Of a stretch of 8,260 nt of DNA, positions 1-7,341 are shown piece after piece. The notes beneath the pieces are model-generated. The model searched no databases. It worked only from the letters and a program-made list of their open reading frames with translations, and was not told the origin of the DNA. A program made the translations under genes and the position numbers. Position 1 is the stretch's first letter, and each line of letters opens with the position of its first letter. This DNA is from Candidatus Kaiserbacteria bacterium (GTDB lineage Bacteria > Patescibacteriota > Minisyncoccia > Phycocordibacterales > UBA12088), in contig PWVU01000003.1 in NCBI GenBank assembly GCA_003561715.1, positions 1 to 8,260 on the forward strand, written 5' to 3'.

Positions 1-1814
1 ACACACTAGCACAGACCGTATTACGTAATCGAACTGATGCGATCCACGTTGCACTATTTTCTGCCGATGGCGCACGTGCGTGGAGTTGGACTGCAGCGGG
101 TGCGCGCGAGTATCCGTCCGCGCGAATACAGCACGAGCCCTTTTTTGTAACCGCAATGCGGGGTGATCAGTATATCGGACAGCCGTTTGTGTTGGATAAC
201 TTGTCTGTGTTTGAGTGGTCGTTCCCGCTTATTGACTCCGAAGAGAATGTACTCGGTGTGCTCTATCTACTCGTCAACATGGAGCGAATTGCCGCAACAC
301 TAGAACGTGTGCCGCATGCCGCTTTTATCGTGGATCACATCGGTGATGTGTCTCTTGAACGAAATGGGCGTGTGTCCGAGGGTGGACGCATGCAGGCACA
401 TCCTGTTATTGAGGCACATCGAAACAATGTAGGTGGCGTTGTTTCATTTACTGATGAGCAAGGACGTCGCATGTTGGGCGCGTGGGAGCGCCTTGTGCCT
501 ACGTCATGGCTCTTGGTATACGAAATGCCTCTTAGAAGCGTGTATGAGGAATTTGTCTTTTCACTTATATTGCTGGGAGTACTGTTTGTAACTCTCATCA
601 TTTTGGTTGGGTATGTGGCAATCTATTTCTATCGAGAAATTAGTGTGCCAACGTCGCATATCCAACAAACACTCGCCGCTTTTGCGGAAGGTGATATGAA
701 AGCGAGAGCGAAAGTCGTACGCAACAATGAGTTGGGTATGTTGGGACGTACGTTCAATACGCTCGCTGAACGTATTGCTGATGAGCCGAATAGATTGCGT
801 GGTGAAGTTGAACGACGCACCGAGGAGTTGCGTGCGGCAAATACTAAATTGCAAAAATTGGTTCGAGAAGTACAAGAAAACGCCACACAAGTTTTGAATA
901 AAGAGCGTGAATTGGTTGAGGCAAATGAATCATTGGGTAAGCTTAATCGCGAACTGGAGCGTGTGGGGAATGCGTTGCGAAAACGCGAACAAGAACTCAC
1001 TGCCGCAAACAAACGACTCGAAGAGATCGACAGCACCAAGTCCGAATTTGTCTCGGTTGCTGCGCATCAGCTACGTACGCCGCTGACCGGTATCCGGTGG
1101 GCACTCAAAGGTCTTGCGAATAAAGAGTTTGGCGATCTTTCACACGATCAATTAGGAGCGATACAAAACGGTTTAACTGCCGCAGAGACCGCGATCAACT
1201 TAATCAACGATCTGCTTGATATCGCTCGCATTGAAGAGGGGCGCTATGGATTCCACTTTGAGATCGCACCGCTTGCTCCCGTGCTTGCCAAAGTCATTGA
1301 GCGACAAAAGCGGCGTGCAGACAAAAAGGGTGTTGAACTTGTGCCGGCGACTATGGCTAAAGATATGTGTGTGAAGCAAGATCCTGAGCGATTGGGAATT
1401 GCCATTGAGAATGCAGTTGATAATGCGATCAAGTACACACCACCCAAAGGGTCTGTTACCATGCATGTAGACATCAAAGAGTCGCGTGTAGAAGTGCATG
1501 TAACAGATACCGGTATCGGCATTCCGCTTGATCAACAGCATCGTCTTTTCAGCAAATTCTTCCGCGCACCAAATGCCATGTTAATGCAGACATCCGGTAC
1601 GGGACTTGGTTTGTATCTGATGCAAAATATCGTTAAGCGTCATAAGGGTTCGGTCTGGGTGAAAAGCGCAGAGAATAAAGGCACAACCATGACTTTCTCG
1701 TTTCCCATCGTTCCGTGTGAGTCGGAACATAGCTCCGATTCCAATGAAGGGACGGAGGCTGAGGATTCAAATGAGGCGTCGTTGTCTGCGGTTCTGAATG
1801 AGTCATCGATATGA
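1..1814 (+). CDS. Membrane sensor histidine kinase (dCache-like sensor, HAMP, HisKA, HATPase), 5' end outside window
   Basis: The reading frame is open from base 3 with no start codon boundary, so the gene begins before the window; 603 residues are visible. It is a two-component sensor that would autophosphorylate on histidine and pass phosphate to a response regulator, none of which is seen here. Counting from base 3, the first ~180 residues resemble an extracytoplasmic Cache-type sensor, followed by a membrane segment at ~184-208, a HAMP domain (~213-260), a long charged coiled coil (~262-345), and HisKA with the H-box AAHQLRTPL (phospho-His 355, bases 1065-1067). The ATPase domain has the N-box (NAVDNAIKYT), G1 (DTGIGI), F-box (LFSKFF) and G2 (GTGLGL), all intact, so the kinase should be active. 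The C-terminal ~30 residues are acidic, Ser/Glu rich and probably disordered. Its TGA overlaps the ATG of the next gene, implying co-translation. The Cache assignment is less certain than the kinase core. Confidence 0.95.
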   Translation, partial: TLAQTVLRNRTDAIHVALFSADGARAWSWTAAGAREYPSARIQHEPFFVTAMRGDQYIGQPFVLDNLSVFEWSFPLIDSEENVLGVLYLLVNMERIAATLERVPHAAFIVDHIGDVSLERNGRVSEGGRMQAHPVIEAHRNNVGGVVSFTDEQGRRMLGAWERLVPTSWLLVYEMPLRSVYEEFVFSLILLGVLFVTLIILVGYVAIYFYREISVPTSHIQQTLAAFAEGDMKARAKVVRNNELGMLGRTFNTLAERIADEPNRLRGEVERRTEELRAANTKLQKLVREVQENATQVLNKERELVEANESLGKLNRELERVGNALRKREQELTAANKRLEEIDSTKSEFVSVAAHQLRTPLTGIRWALKGLANKEFGDLSHDQLGAIQNGLTAAETAINLINDLLDIARIEEGRYGFHFEIAPLAPVLAKVIERQKRRADKKGVELVPATMAKDMCVKQDPERLGIAIENAVDNAIKYTPPKGSVTMHVDIKESRVEVHVTDTGIGIPLDQQHRLFSKFFRAPNAMLMQTSGTGLGLYLMQNIVKRHKGSVWVKSAENKGTTMTFSFPIVPCESEHSSDSNEGTEAEDSNEASLSAVLNESSI

Positions 1815-2752
1815 GAACGTGGTTACTATGGTTGGTTGTAGGTTGTACGGCACTACTTGGTGTTGGTGCACTATTGTATGGGTTTATACCACAGGTGAAT
1901 GAGCGCAAGCAATTTTCTCTGCATTCCGAAAAACCGGTGTTGTGGGATAAGACGGATGAGCGTCTTCAGATTCTTGCGCTGAGCACCTCCGCATCACTCC
2001 CGCCCCATTTACATCATCCAGGCATAACAGTCGCCACGGCAGAGCAGGTGCCGTTTGATGGGTGGATAGTCGGTATCGATCCGATTGAAATAGAGGGCGG
2101 TCCTCCCGACGTATTGCACCACATGAATCTCATTAACATGTCACGCATTTCGCCGTTGTGCGGCACACCGGAACATTTTTATGCAGTCGGACAAGAATTA
2201 ACGGTTGCGCTGTTTCCTCAGGGATACGCGTATCCAGTCTTTGCCGGAGAGGAGTTGCATGCGCGTACTATGTTTCATAATCATGGGTCGGAGGCGGTAA
2301 CTGCGACCGCGTCGATACGTTTTTTATATCTTCCTGCTGAGGAGGCATCTGAGTCCATTACACCGATCGCTCCCTTATTTTTCGACGACAGCAGTTCCGC
2401 AGTACCATGTGAACTGAGTGATTTTTGGGTACCTCCCGGCTTGTTCACCTATCGATCCAATATGCCGTATCAAGTACCAGTGGCGAGCCGAGTAATTGTA
2501 GCGGGAGGACATATGCACGCTCATGCAGAAAAGCTGGTACTCGAGCGCAATGGTATGGATCTCATAGCATTCCCGTTGACGCTTGCTCGTGACCGTGTGC
2601 TCGAAGCGGTAGGTGTCGTATATCCTCCGCAGATCGTTCTTGATGCCGGAGATCAGCTTTCGGTGCGTGGTGTGTATGACAATCAAAGCGACGCAGCAAT
2701 TGATGGTATGGCGATGGTCTTTCTCTATCTTGAGTTACTTGATGAGCTATAG
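1811..2752 (+). CDS. Membrane-anchored PHM-like copper type II monooxygenase-family protein
   Basis: 313 residues. An N-terminal hydrophobic anchor or signal (about 4-26) puts the rest outside the cytoplasm. The body carries, in order, the ligand pattern of peptidylglycine alpha-hydroxylating monooxygenase: HHM (His103-His104) and a His in FHNHG (156 or 158) for the CuH site, then HMHAH (His234, His236) followed by a VLERNGMDLIAF stretch, a GDQLSVRGVYDN stretch and a Met in DGMAMVFLYL (Met300) for the CuM site. The blocks around them (VPPG, GDxL-R-x-V) also match the two-domain PHM fold as I recall the rat enzyme. Known members hydroxylate with copper, ascorbate and O2; whether this one is catalytic, and on what substrate, cannot be told. 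Plant SURNod19-type proteins share similar motifs and are the main alternative. It starts inside the kinase stop codon (ATGA), so the two are probably one operon. Its stop overlaps the convergent downstream gene by 6 bp. Confidence 0.72.
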   Translation: MRTWLLWLVVGCTALLGVGALLYGFIPQVNERKQFSLHSEKPVLWDKTDERLQILALSTSASLPPHLHHPGITVATAEQVPFDGWIVGIDPIEIEGGPPDVLHHMNLINMSRISPLCGTPEHFYAVGQELTVALFPQGYAYPVFAGEELHARTMFHNHGSEAVTATASIRFLYLPAEEASESITPIAPLFFDDSSSAVPCELSDFWVPPGLFTYRSNMPYQVPVASRVIVAGGHMHAHAEKLVLERNGMDLIAFPLTLARDRVLEAVGVVYPPQIVLDAGDQLSVRGVYDNQSDAAIDGMAMVFLYLELLDEL

Positions 2753-3244
2753 CTCTTCCTGGGTTTGTTGTGCCACGCGTCGCTCTCGACTTCGCGCAAA
2801 GTAAAAGTTGGTACCGGCACGAATGACGCGTACGGCGCGAAGTATTCGCAATACACGAAGCGCATGCGCCAGTTCGTGAGAAATGGGAATCGAGGAGATC
2901 AAATTGAGCCAATTGTGTTTGAAGAATGTCATCCTTCCCTCAGTGAACTTGCCAAAGTAGAGTCCAAGAAAAAAATCGGTAAGGAATATCCAAGCGATCA
3001 CGAGATCAATGCGGCGCGCAAGGGTGATTGATTCGGGTGTTGCGTCCGGATACCACAATTCATAGAACAAAAGTCCGATGCTGGTGAGGGCAAGGAGTAC
3101 GATTAGAATCGCATACCAGAGATTGTTCTGCACCGCATAGACGGCGCGTGCAATGTATTCGGTTCGGGTGGGAAGTGAGCGATTCATGGTGTATATGCGA
3201 GAGCCAACGTGAATTACAGATGCACGTGACTCTATCGTACACAT
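2747..3244 (-). CDS. Stand-alone voltage-sensor-domain membrane protein (ion-transport family, no pore)
   Basis: 165 residues with four predicted membrane helices: S1 ~42-64, S2 ~75-98, S3 ~106-122, S4 ~126-143. S4 is a classic voltage-sensor helix with arginines every third residue (R130, R133, R136, R139, R142; LRVLRILRAVRVIR). S2 carries acidic D80 and D90; S3 has NWLNLISSIP, where voltage sensors usually have Asp in the position of N114. The protein ends about 20 residues after S4 in a charged tail, so there is no S5-pore-S6: it is a lone sensor, as in Hv1-type proton channels or as a regulatory subunit. The start at 3244 is preferred because a GAGG-type ribosome site lies 7 bases upstream and it overlaps the previous gene by 13 bp; Met20 (3187) is an alternative without such a site. 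Last gene of the minus-strand competence operon; a direct role in DNA uptake is unproven. Confidence 0.8.
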   Translation of the reverse strand: MCTIESRASVIHVGSRIYTMNRSLPTRTEYIARAVYAVQNNLWYAILIVLLALTSIGLLFYELWYPDATPESITLARRIDLVIAWIFLTDFFLGLYFGKFTEGRMTFFKHNWLNLISSIPISHELAHALRVLRILRAVRVIRAGTNFYFARSRERRVAQQTQEEL

Positions 3245-5052
3245 GCTACACCCTCTTCTAGAATATCCGAAATGCGTGTGCCTCCCAAGCCGCGCACGCG
3301 AGCCAAATCAGTCACTGATGAGAACGGACGCTCCGCGATAATGTCTCGTGCACGCGCGACACCGATATGACGAAGACGAGTCAGCTCTTCGGGCGATGCG
3401 TTGTTAATATCGACACCGTGTGGGGGACAGCCGACATGCGTGGGTTGTATCTGTGACGCAGGGGCAGGAGTTGCTTCTGGGCTTGGGTGCGAAGCTGTAT
3501 CACTGGGTCGATCGAGCACCTCATGCTCGTTGGGCGCGCCGGGTGTTCCTCCCGCACTTCGTGAAGATGCCCAGGTGAGCGCTGAGGTGCGCGCGGCAGT
3601 CTGTTTGGTCGTGGTGTCGCCGGCAGACCATGTGGGTTGCGCCAGTACCTCGTCGATCAGTGTGCATGCAGTATCAAAGAGCCTCAGCCCCTCGTTGCTA
3701 TTGCGGATGGCACCGGTAAATGGCAAGGCGTCATGCATATCAAGCGCCTCACGTGCGCCCCCGCGCGCCAAAAGCATGTACTCATCAGAGAGTATGTATT
3801 GTTGCGGCACCGTCACGTGAATACGCTCATTTTCGTTCAGCAGTTGCCAGCCGGAGAGATCGACGGGTGCGCCGGAAATATTGCGCAGCTCGATCCATTC
3901 GTGTGTGGCACCGCTCGGTGCGCCCATCCATGCCACTTCGTTTATGATGACCGGTGCATGGCGCGGCTCTTGATCAGTCGCAAAGCGACACGTCTGGTAG
4001 GGGGTGAGTGAAAAGGGGCGCGTTTCTTCTTCATACAAAGCGACGGAAGCGGTTTGTGAGTGCGAGTAGGTGCCGGTGAGAAGCGACCAGGCACGTTTTA
4101 AGAAAGAATCGGTACTGTGCCTTGTGTATCCGCCGCTGTAACCCATGTGCTCAAGTGGCACGGTGATAGTGCCGTCTTGGTCGGTGCGATATATCGACGC
4201 GCCCGCCAACTCCAGGGTCTCCAGTACTCGAGGCGCAGGATGGCCGAAGCGATTTTGCCCCACGCCAATAAGGGCGACACGAGGACGAACCTCGGCAATA
4301 AACGCCTCATCGCTTGAAAAGCGAGAGCCGTGGTGTCCGACCTTCAAAATATCCGCTCGCAGGTCGTACCCCTTCTCGCGTAGCAATTCTTCGGTTGGCA
4401 TGCCGATATCGCCGGTTAGCAGTATACGAACTGAGTCGGCGGGAGCGCCGGTCTCAAGGAGTGCGACCACGCTTGCCTCATTGAGATCACCATCGGCAAG
4501 GAGGCGTTCGTCGGGAGAAACTATATCCATAGTATGCTCACTGTAGGTAATTCGATCACCTTCACCAATGACAAGGATAGGGATCTCCCGCTCAGTGAGC
4601 GCTCGCATAAGGGTTTGAAACGTCTCTTCGTCGGTGGTGTGGCTATTAGTAAGAAATGCACCCACATCGTATCGCTCCAGTATGTGTACGAAGCCGCCGT
4701 AGTGATCAAGATGCGGATGCGACATGATCAACAGGTCAATTCGTCGATCGGTAAATCCAAGCCCATCAAGTGCATGAAGCACGGCACGTCCCTCGCCCGC
4801 ATCGTACAGTATCGTAATGTGTCCATCGCGCGCGGGGGAGGTGAGCGTTACTAGAGTTGCATCTGCATGCCCCACATCTAATTGAGCGATGCTGTTAGCG
4901 GGCTGTGAAGTGAAAACAATCCCCCACCAGAGATACAACGTGAACGCAATCATCAATACCAGTCCAAGCTTGAGGTGTGTCTCGACACGGGTCAGTGCCG
5001 AGTCGGGGATATCGTGCCCGGCGGGGCTTAATTCAGGACGTACGCGATCCAT
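3232..5052 (-). CDS. ComEC-type metallo-beta-lactamase protein with lamin-tail and ComEA-like helix-hairpin-helix domains
   Basis: 606 residues. One membrane helix (~28-48) is followed by an extracytoplasmic metallo-beta-lactamase domain (~54-300) of the ComEC C-terminal type: QLDVGHADAT opening (usually DVGQGDA), SHPHLDH (His112, His114, Asp116, His117), LLTGDIG (Asp215), VGHHGS (His240/241) and GHPAP (His271). All metal ligands are present, so nuclease-like activity on the incoming DNA is plausible. A lamin-tail domain follows (~367-470: INEVAWMG, HEWIELRN, LSGWQL), then a Ser/Thr/Pro-rich linker (~475-545), then a ComEA-like double helix-hairpin-helix (~547-606: VDINNASPEELTRLRHIG, VRGLGG), which in ComEA binds double-stranded DNA. 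The usual ComEC has channel and lactamase in one chain; here this half is a separate gene starting 20 bp inside the end of the channel gene. No clear ribosome site precedes it, so translational coupling is likely. Confidence 0.9.
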   Translation of the reverse strand: MDRVRPELSPAGHDIPDSALTRVETHLKLGLVLMIAFTLYLWWGIVFTSQPANSIAQLDVGHADATLVTLTSPARDGHITILYDAGEGRAVLHALDGLGFTDRRIDLLIMSHPHLDHYGGFVHILERYDVGAFLTNSHTTDEETFQTLMRALTEREIPILVIGEGDRITYSEHTMDIVSPDERLLADGDLNEASVVALLETGAPADSVRILLTGDIGMPTEELLREKGYDLRADILKVGHHGSRFSSDEAFIAEVRPRVALIGVGQNRFGHPAPRVLETLELAGASIYRTDQDGTITVPLEHMGYSGGYTRHSTDSFLKRAWSLLTGTYSHSQTASVALYEEETRPFSLTPYQTCRFATDQEPRHAPVIINEVAWMGAPSGATHEWIELRNISGAPVDLSGWQLLNENERIHVTVPQQYILSDEYMLLARGGAREALDMHDALPFTGAIRNSNEGLRLFDTACTLIDEVLAQPTWSAGDTTTKQTAARTSALTWASSRSAGGTPGAPNEHEVLDRPSDTASHPSPEATPAPASQIQPTHVGCPPHGVDINNASPEELTRLRHIGVARARDIIAERPFSSVTDLARVRGLGGTRISDILEEGVACVR

Positions 5053-6502
5053 GGTGTAAGAAGAAGTTGGTTGCCATAGGTGAGTAGCGCATGATCAAGA
5101 TAAGCATAAGCATATAGTACAGGGCGATGAGGAGTGCGCTCAACTCGGGATTGAAGGGAAGCCGCCATGCGTAAAAGAGTTCGATCACGCGAAGCGCATA
5201 CTGTATGAGAAATGACGTTGGTACGCTTACCACCTCGGCAAGCGACGGCGACACCAATCCCGCGCCCACGGTAAGGAATCCACCGACCATGATGACTGGC
5301 AGTACGATCAAGAGTGCAATGTTTGCCGGCAACATACTGAAAGAGAAATTGCTAAAGTGTGTGACAGTGATCGGGAGAACCGCCAACTGCGCCGAGAGCG
5401 TGATCGCACAAATACTGCGCCACGCAAAGACGCCCTCGGTCTTAAAGAATGAGAAATGTTGCAAGACCGGCGCAAAGTAGATAATGGAAATGGTTGCGAG
5501 AAACGATAGCTGGAATCCGATATCAAAGACCGGCGCTTTGGGATTGATGAGGGTGAGGATCAGTGCGGCGAGCGCGAGCGCATTGCGCGGATTGTACGAG
5601 CGGCTTGTATTCTTGGCGAGCGCAACCAAGAACGCCATCATTGAAGCGCGCATCGCAGAGACCTTAAAGCCGGTCAATGCCACAAAGAGCGTGATCGTAA
5701 TGAATGTTGCACCGAACGTATATCCTTCGCGTCCCAAAAATACTCGTCGGTATACTGCGGCAAAGATGAACACGATGATCGCCATATGGAGACCCGAGAG
5801 TGCCGTGACATGCATGGTGCCGCTGTGAGAGAGCTTGTCCAAAAACTCGCGCGAAAATTCGTCACGATCACCCAGTAGTATGCCGTGCAAGAAAGCACTT
5901 TCGGATTGGGTAAAGTGCCGGTTGAGTACTGCTCGTATGTCTGTTCGTGCGTCTCCCAGCATACGCATGAACGCGTTACCTTCGTTGCTCACGATCTCAA
6001 ATGAGGGGTAGAACAACGTCCCGGCGAGGCGATGGTTTGCCATGTATCTGCCGAACGAATCCTGGGGCGGTGGCGCAACACGACACTCTGCACGCACGAT
6101 ATCGCCGTAGCGGATGGGTGGGTGTGGCTCGGTATAGAGCGTAAGGCGCAGGTGGGTGGTTGGCGCACCGTTGAGTGTGTGCACGCGTACACGTGCCGAT
6201 TGGTGGCGGTCGCCACGACGTGGCTCCTCATATACGTACCCCTCGATCACGACATGGTCTGATACCGATTGGAGTGCTTCATGATAGCGCGCGTCGTCTA
6301 GGGCGTAATAGAACCCGCCCAGCGTGCATGTCAGCGCGGGCAAAAGCGCGACAAGAAAACGTATACGAAGCAATGCAACCGCGCATCCGGCGCCAAGCAA
6401 AGCAAGTACGCCTGTTGCAAGAAGCGAGAGTCCGACTCCGCCGAGTATGGCGCCCATTACAAACCCTGACGCTCCCCAAAAGAACGCGTTATAGAGTGGC
6501 AT
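5033..6502 (-). CDS. comEC: ComEC/Rec2 competence channel (N-terminal and channel half)
   Basis: 489-residue polytopic membrane protein that should form the inner-membrane pore for single-stranded DNA during natural transformation. Two to three N-terminal helices (~8-68) are followed by an OB-like soluble region (~82-175, the ComEC N-terminal extracellular domain), then the competence domain (~205-470) with the hallmark GTMHVTALSGLHMAI (residues 228-242) and about eight more helices, including SAMRASMMAFLVALA and FDIGFQLSFLATISI. It stops after the last helix and a short tail; the metallo-beta-lactamase part that normally completes ComEC is the next gene, overlapping by 20 bp. The start at 6502 has no visible Shine-Dalgarno; a -10-like TAATCT on the minus strand (6513-6508) would make a nearly leaderless message. 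First gene of the minus-strand operon. Family assignment is firm; activity is inferred. Confidence 0.92.
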   Translation of the reverse strand: MPLYNAFFWGASGFVMGAILGGVGLSLLATGVLALLGAGCAVALLRIRFLVALLPALTCTLGGFYYALDDARYHEALQSVSDHVVIEGYVYEEPRRGDRHQSARVRVHTLNGAPTTHLRLTLYTEPHPPIRYGDIVRAECRVAPPPQDSFGRYMANHRLAGTLFYPSFEIVSNEGNAFMRMLGDARTDIRAVLNRHFTQSESAFLHGILLGDRDEFSREFLDKLSHSGTMHVTALSGLHMAIIVFIFAAVYRRVFLGREGYTFGATFITITLFVALTGFKVSAMRASMMAFLVALAKNTSRSYNPRNALALAALILTLINPKAPVFDIGFQLSFLATISIIYFAPVLQHFSFFKTEGVFAWRSICAITLSAQLAVLPITVTHFSNFSFSMLPANIALLIVLPVIMVGGFLTVGAGLVSPSLAEVVSVPTSFLIQYALRVIELFYAWRLPFNPELSALLIALYYMLMLILIMRYSPMATNFFLHHGSRTS

Positions 6503-6513
6503 ACGCTAGATTA

Positions 6514-6639
6514 CAGAGCGTGTTCTGAAAGCGCCAGATACGCGACGCCGAGGAATGAGCATCTGAGGCGTAGTACACATACGGTGAAGATGTGAGTGAC
6601 GAAGGCAACAAAGTAGATGGTGCTTTCAGACATGCTCTG
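6514..6639. repeat. Imperfect 18/19-base inverted repeat spanning the divergent intergenic region
   Basis: Left arm 6514-6532 reads CAGAGC-GTGT-TCTGAAAGC; the reverse complement of the right arm (6622-6639) reads CAGAGC-ATG-TCTGAAAGC, so 15 bases in two blocks agree around a 3-4 base variable core. One arm lies 12-30 bases upstream of the comEC start and the other 27-44 bases upstream of the small + strand gene. A smaller hairpin (ACGCC 6545-6549 with GGCGT 6567-6571) lies between them. It could be a paired operator shared by both divergent promoters, or a 126-bp miniature transposable element; no convincing target-site duplication is seen at the ends. Confidence 0.55.
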
Positions 6640-6665
6640 ATTGAATTGTATGGTATCGTGTGAGT

Positions 6666-6836
6666 ATGACCAGTGTGTTTATGCACCTGCGTGAGCGCCT
6701 TGGCGAGCGCGCCTACGATCTCTCACTCATCGGCATCATTACTCTTGTCGCCTTTCTCTCGTTTGCGCTCGGCTGGCATGCGGCAGAGCGTGTGGCGGAA
6801 CCCACGCCGATTGTGATCGAGCTTGTTGATCGATAA
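6666..6836 (+). CDS. Small single-pass membrane protein (56 aa), hypothetical
   Basis: ATG at 6666, TAA at 6834-6836. The protein has a charged N-terminus (MHLRERLGERAYD), one membrane helix at about residues 19-38 (LSLIGIITLVAFLSFALGW) and a short acidic tail ending PTPIVIELVDR. I do not recognise a named family. The pattern resembles the N-terminal anchor of small Parcubacterial membrane proteins that continue into a metal-binding domain; if so, this is the anchor without the domain, which is inference from memory. A -10-like TATGGT at 6649-6654 could give a short leader; no ribosome site is obvious. It lies divergent to comEC and just upstream of the cyclotransferase-like gene. The composition (amphipathic start, clean helix, no stop) favours a real gene, but it is short. 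Confidence 0.55.
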   Translation: MTSVFMHLRERLGERAYDLSLIGIITLVAFLSFALGWHAAERVAEPTPIVIELVDR

Positions 6837-6874
6837 TACGTGTGGGGCGCGTTTCGGCATCTGTGTTTTTGCGT

Positions 6875-6903
6875 TTGCGTTCAGACAGTGCTTTTGGCAT
6901 ACT
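6875..6903 (+). promoter_or_regulatory. Predicted sigma70-type promoter of the cyclotransferase-like gene
   Basis: TTGCGT (6875-6880) and CATACT (6898-6903) are separated by exactly 17 bases, with an extended -10 TG at 6895-6896. Transcription would begin near 6910, about 7 bases before the ATG at 6917. That leaves no room for a Shine-Dalgarno site, so the message would be almost leaderless. Confidence 0.5.
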
Positions 6904-6916
6904 CCACTCTGATCCC

Positions 6917-7252
6917 ATGTTTGAACCGGATAGTCACATTCTGTTCGTCTACGGCACGCTCCTTGACGAGACAAAGCGTTTTGAGATATTCGGGCGCGAG
7001 CTTGCGCTTGTGCCGGATAGCATAGAGGGCTATGGACGTTCGCAGGTTGTTGGTACTGACGGTGTCTACCCAACCATTGTTCCCGGAGGAACCGAGGTCA
7101 TCGAGGGAGGGCTCTTGTATGGATTGACCGATGCCGAGATGCGCTTGGGAGATGCCTACGAGACACACCTGTATATACGCCAAGCTGTGCAAACTCGCAA
7201 TGGGAAGCATGCATGGACGTATATTGGCTACCCGGAAAGTTATTGGTGGTAA
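6917..7252 (+). CDS. Gamma-glutamylcyclotransferase-like (AIG2/YtfP fold) protein
   Basis: 111 residues, the usual size for this fold. It has the N-terminal substrate-binding motif FVYGTLLDETKRFEIFG (VYGTL at residues 11-15), YPTIVPG (51-57), EGGLLYGLT (63-71), and the acidic catalytic position in DAYETHLYIRQ (Glu82), followed by the closing strands WTYIGY. Family members cleave gamma-glutamyl-amino acids to 5-oxoproline or act on gamma-glutamylamines; the exact substrate cannot be read from sequence. An in-frame ATG at 6842 exists, but its extra 25 residues do not look like protein of this family and would lie across the predicted promoter (6875-6903), so 6917 is preferred. It has no clear partner gene: the 56-residue gene ends 80 bases upstream and non-coding sequence follows. 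Confidence 0.82.
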   Translation: MFEPDSHILFVYGTLLDETKRFEIFGRELALVPDSIEGYGRSQVVGTDGVYPTIVPGGTEVIEGGLLYGLTDAEMRLGDAYETHLYIRQAVQTRNGKHAWTYIGYPESYWW

Positions 7253-7279
7253 ACATGCACACATGCGCACAGTATGTAT

Positions 7280-7318
7280 ACTATAGCGTGTGACGAATCG
7301 CTCGCGTCGTGCTATAGT
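7280..7318. other. Interrupted hairpin downstream of the cyclotransferase-like gene
   Basis: ACTATAGC (7280-7287) pairs with GCTATAGT (7311-7318), continued by ACGA (7293-7296) with TCGT (7307-7310) after a 5-base bulge, giving 12 bp in total. It lies 28 bases after the stop codon and could end transcription or protect the 3' end. There is no T-run, so a factor-independent terminator is not established. Confidence 0.4.
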
Positions 7319-7323
7319 CTCGT

Positions 7324-7341
7324 ACGAATCACATGATTCGT
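7324..7341. other. Short perfect hairpin (7 bp, ACAT loop)
   Basis: ACGAATC (7324-7330) and GATTCGT (7335-7341) form a 7-bp stem with a 4-base loop. Function unknown. It lies in the 207-base stretch 7253-7459 between the cyclotransferase-like gene and the first tRNA fragment, in which I see no convincing gene. Confidence 0.35.

Noticed and set aside
4145..4546. 133-codon + strand frame opposite the metallo-beta-lactamase gene
   Set aside because: Shadow of the minus-strand gene whose domains are fully accounted for; its product is rich in Ser/Arg with no recognisable motif.
6842..6916. Upstream ATG giving a 25-residue longer cyclotransferase-like protein
   Set aside because: The extension lies across a well-spaced promoter, and its residues do not fit the family, which begins close to the FVYGTL strand.
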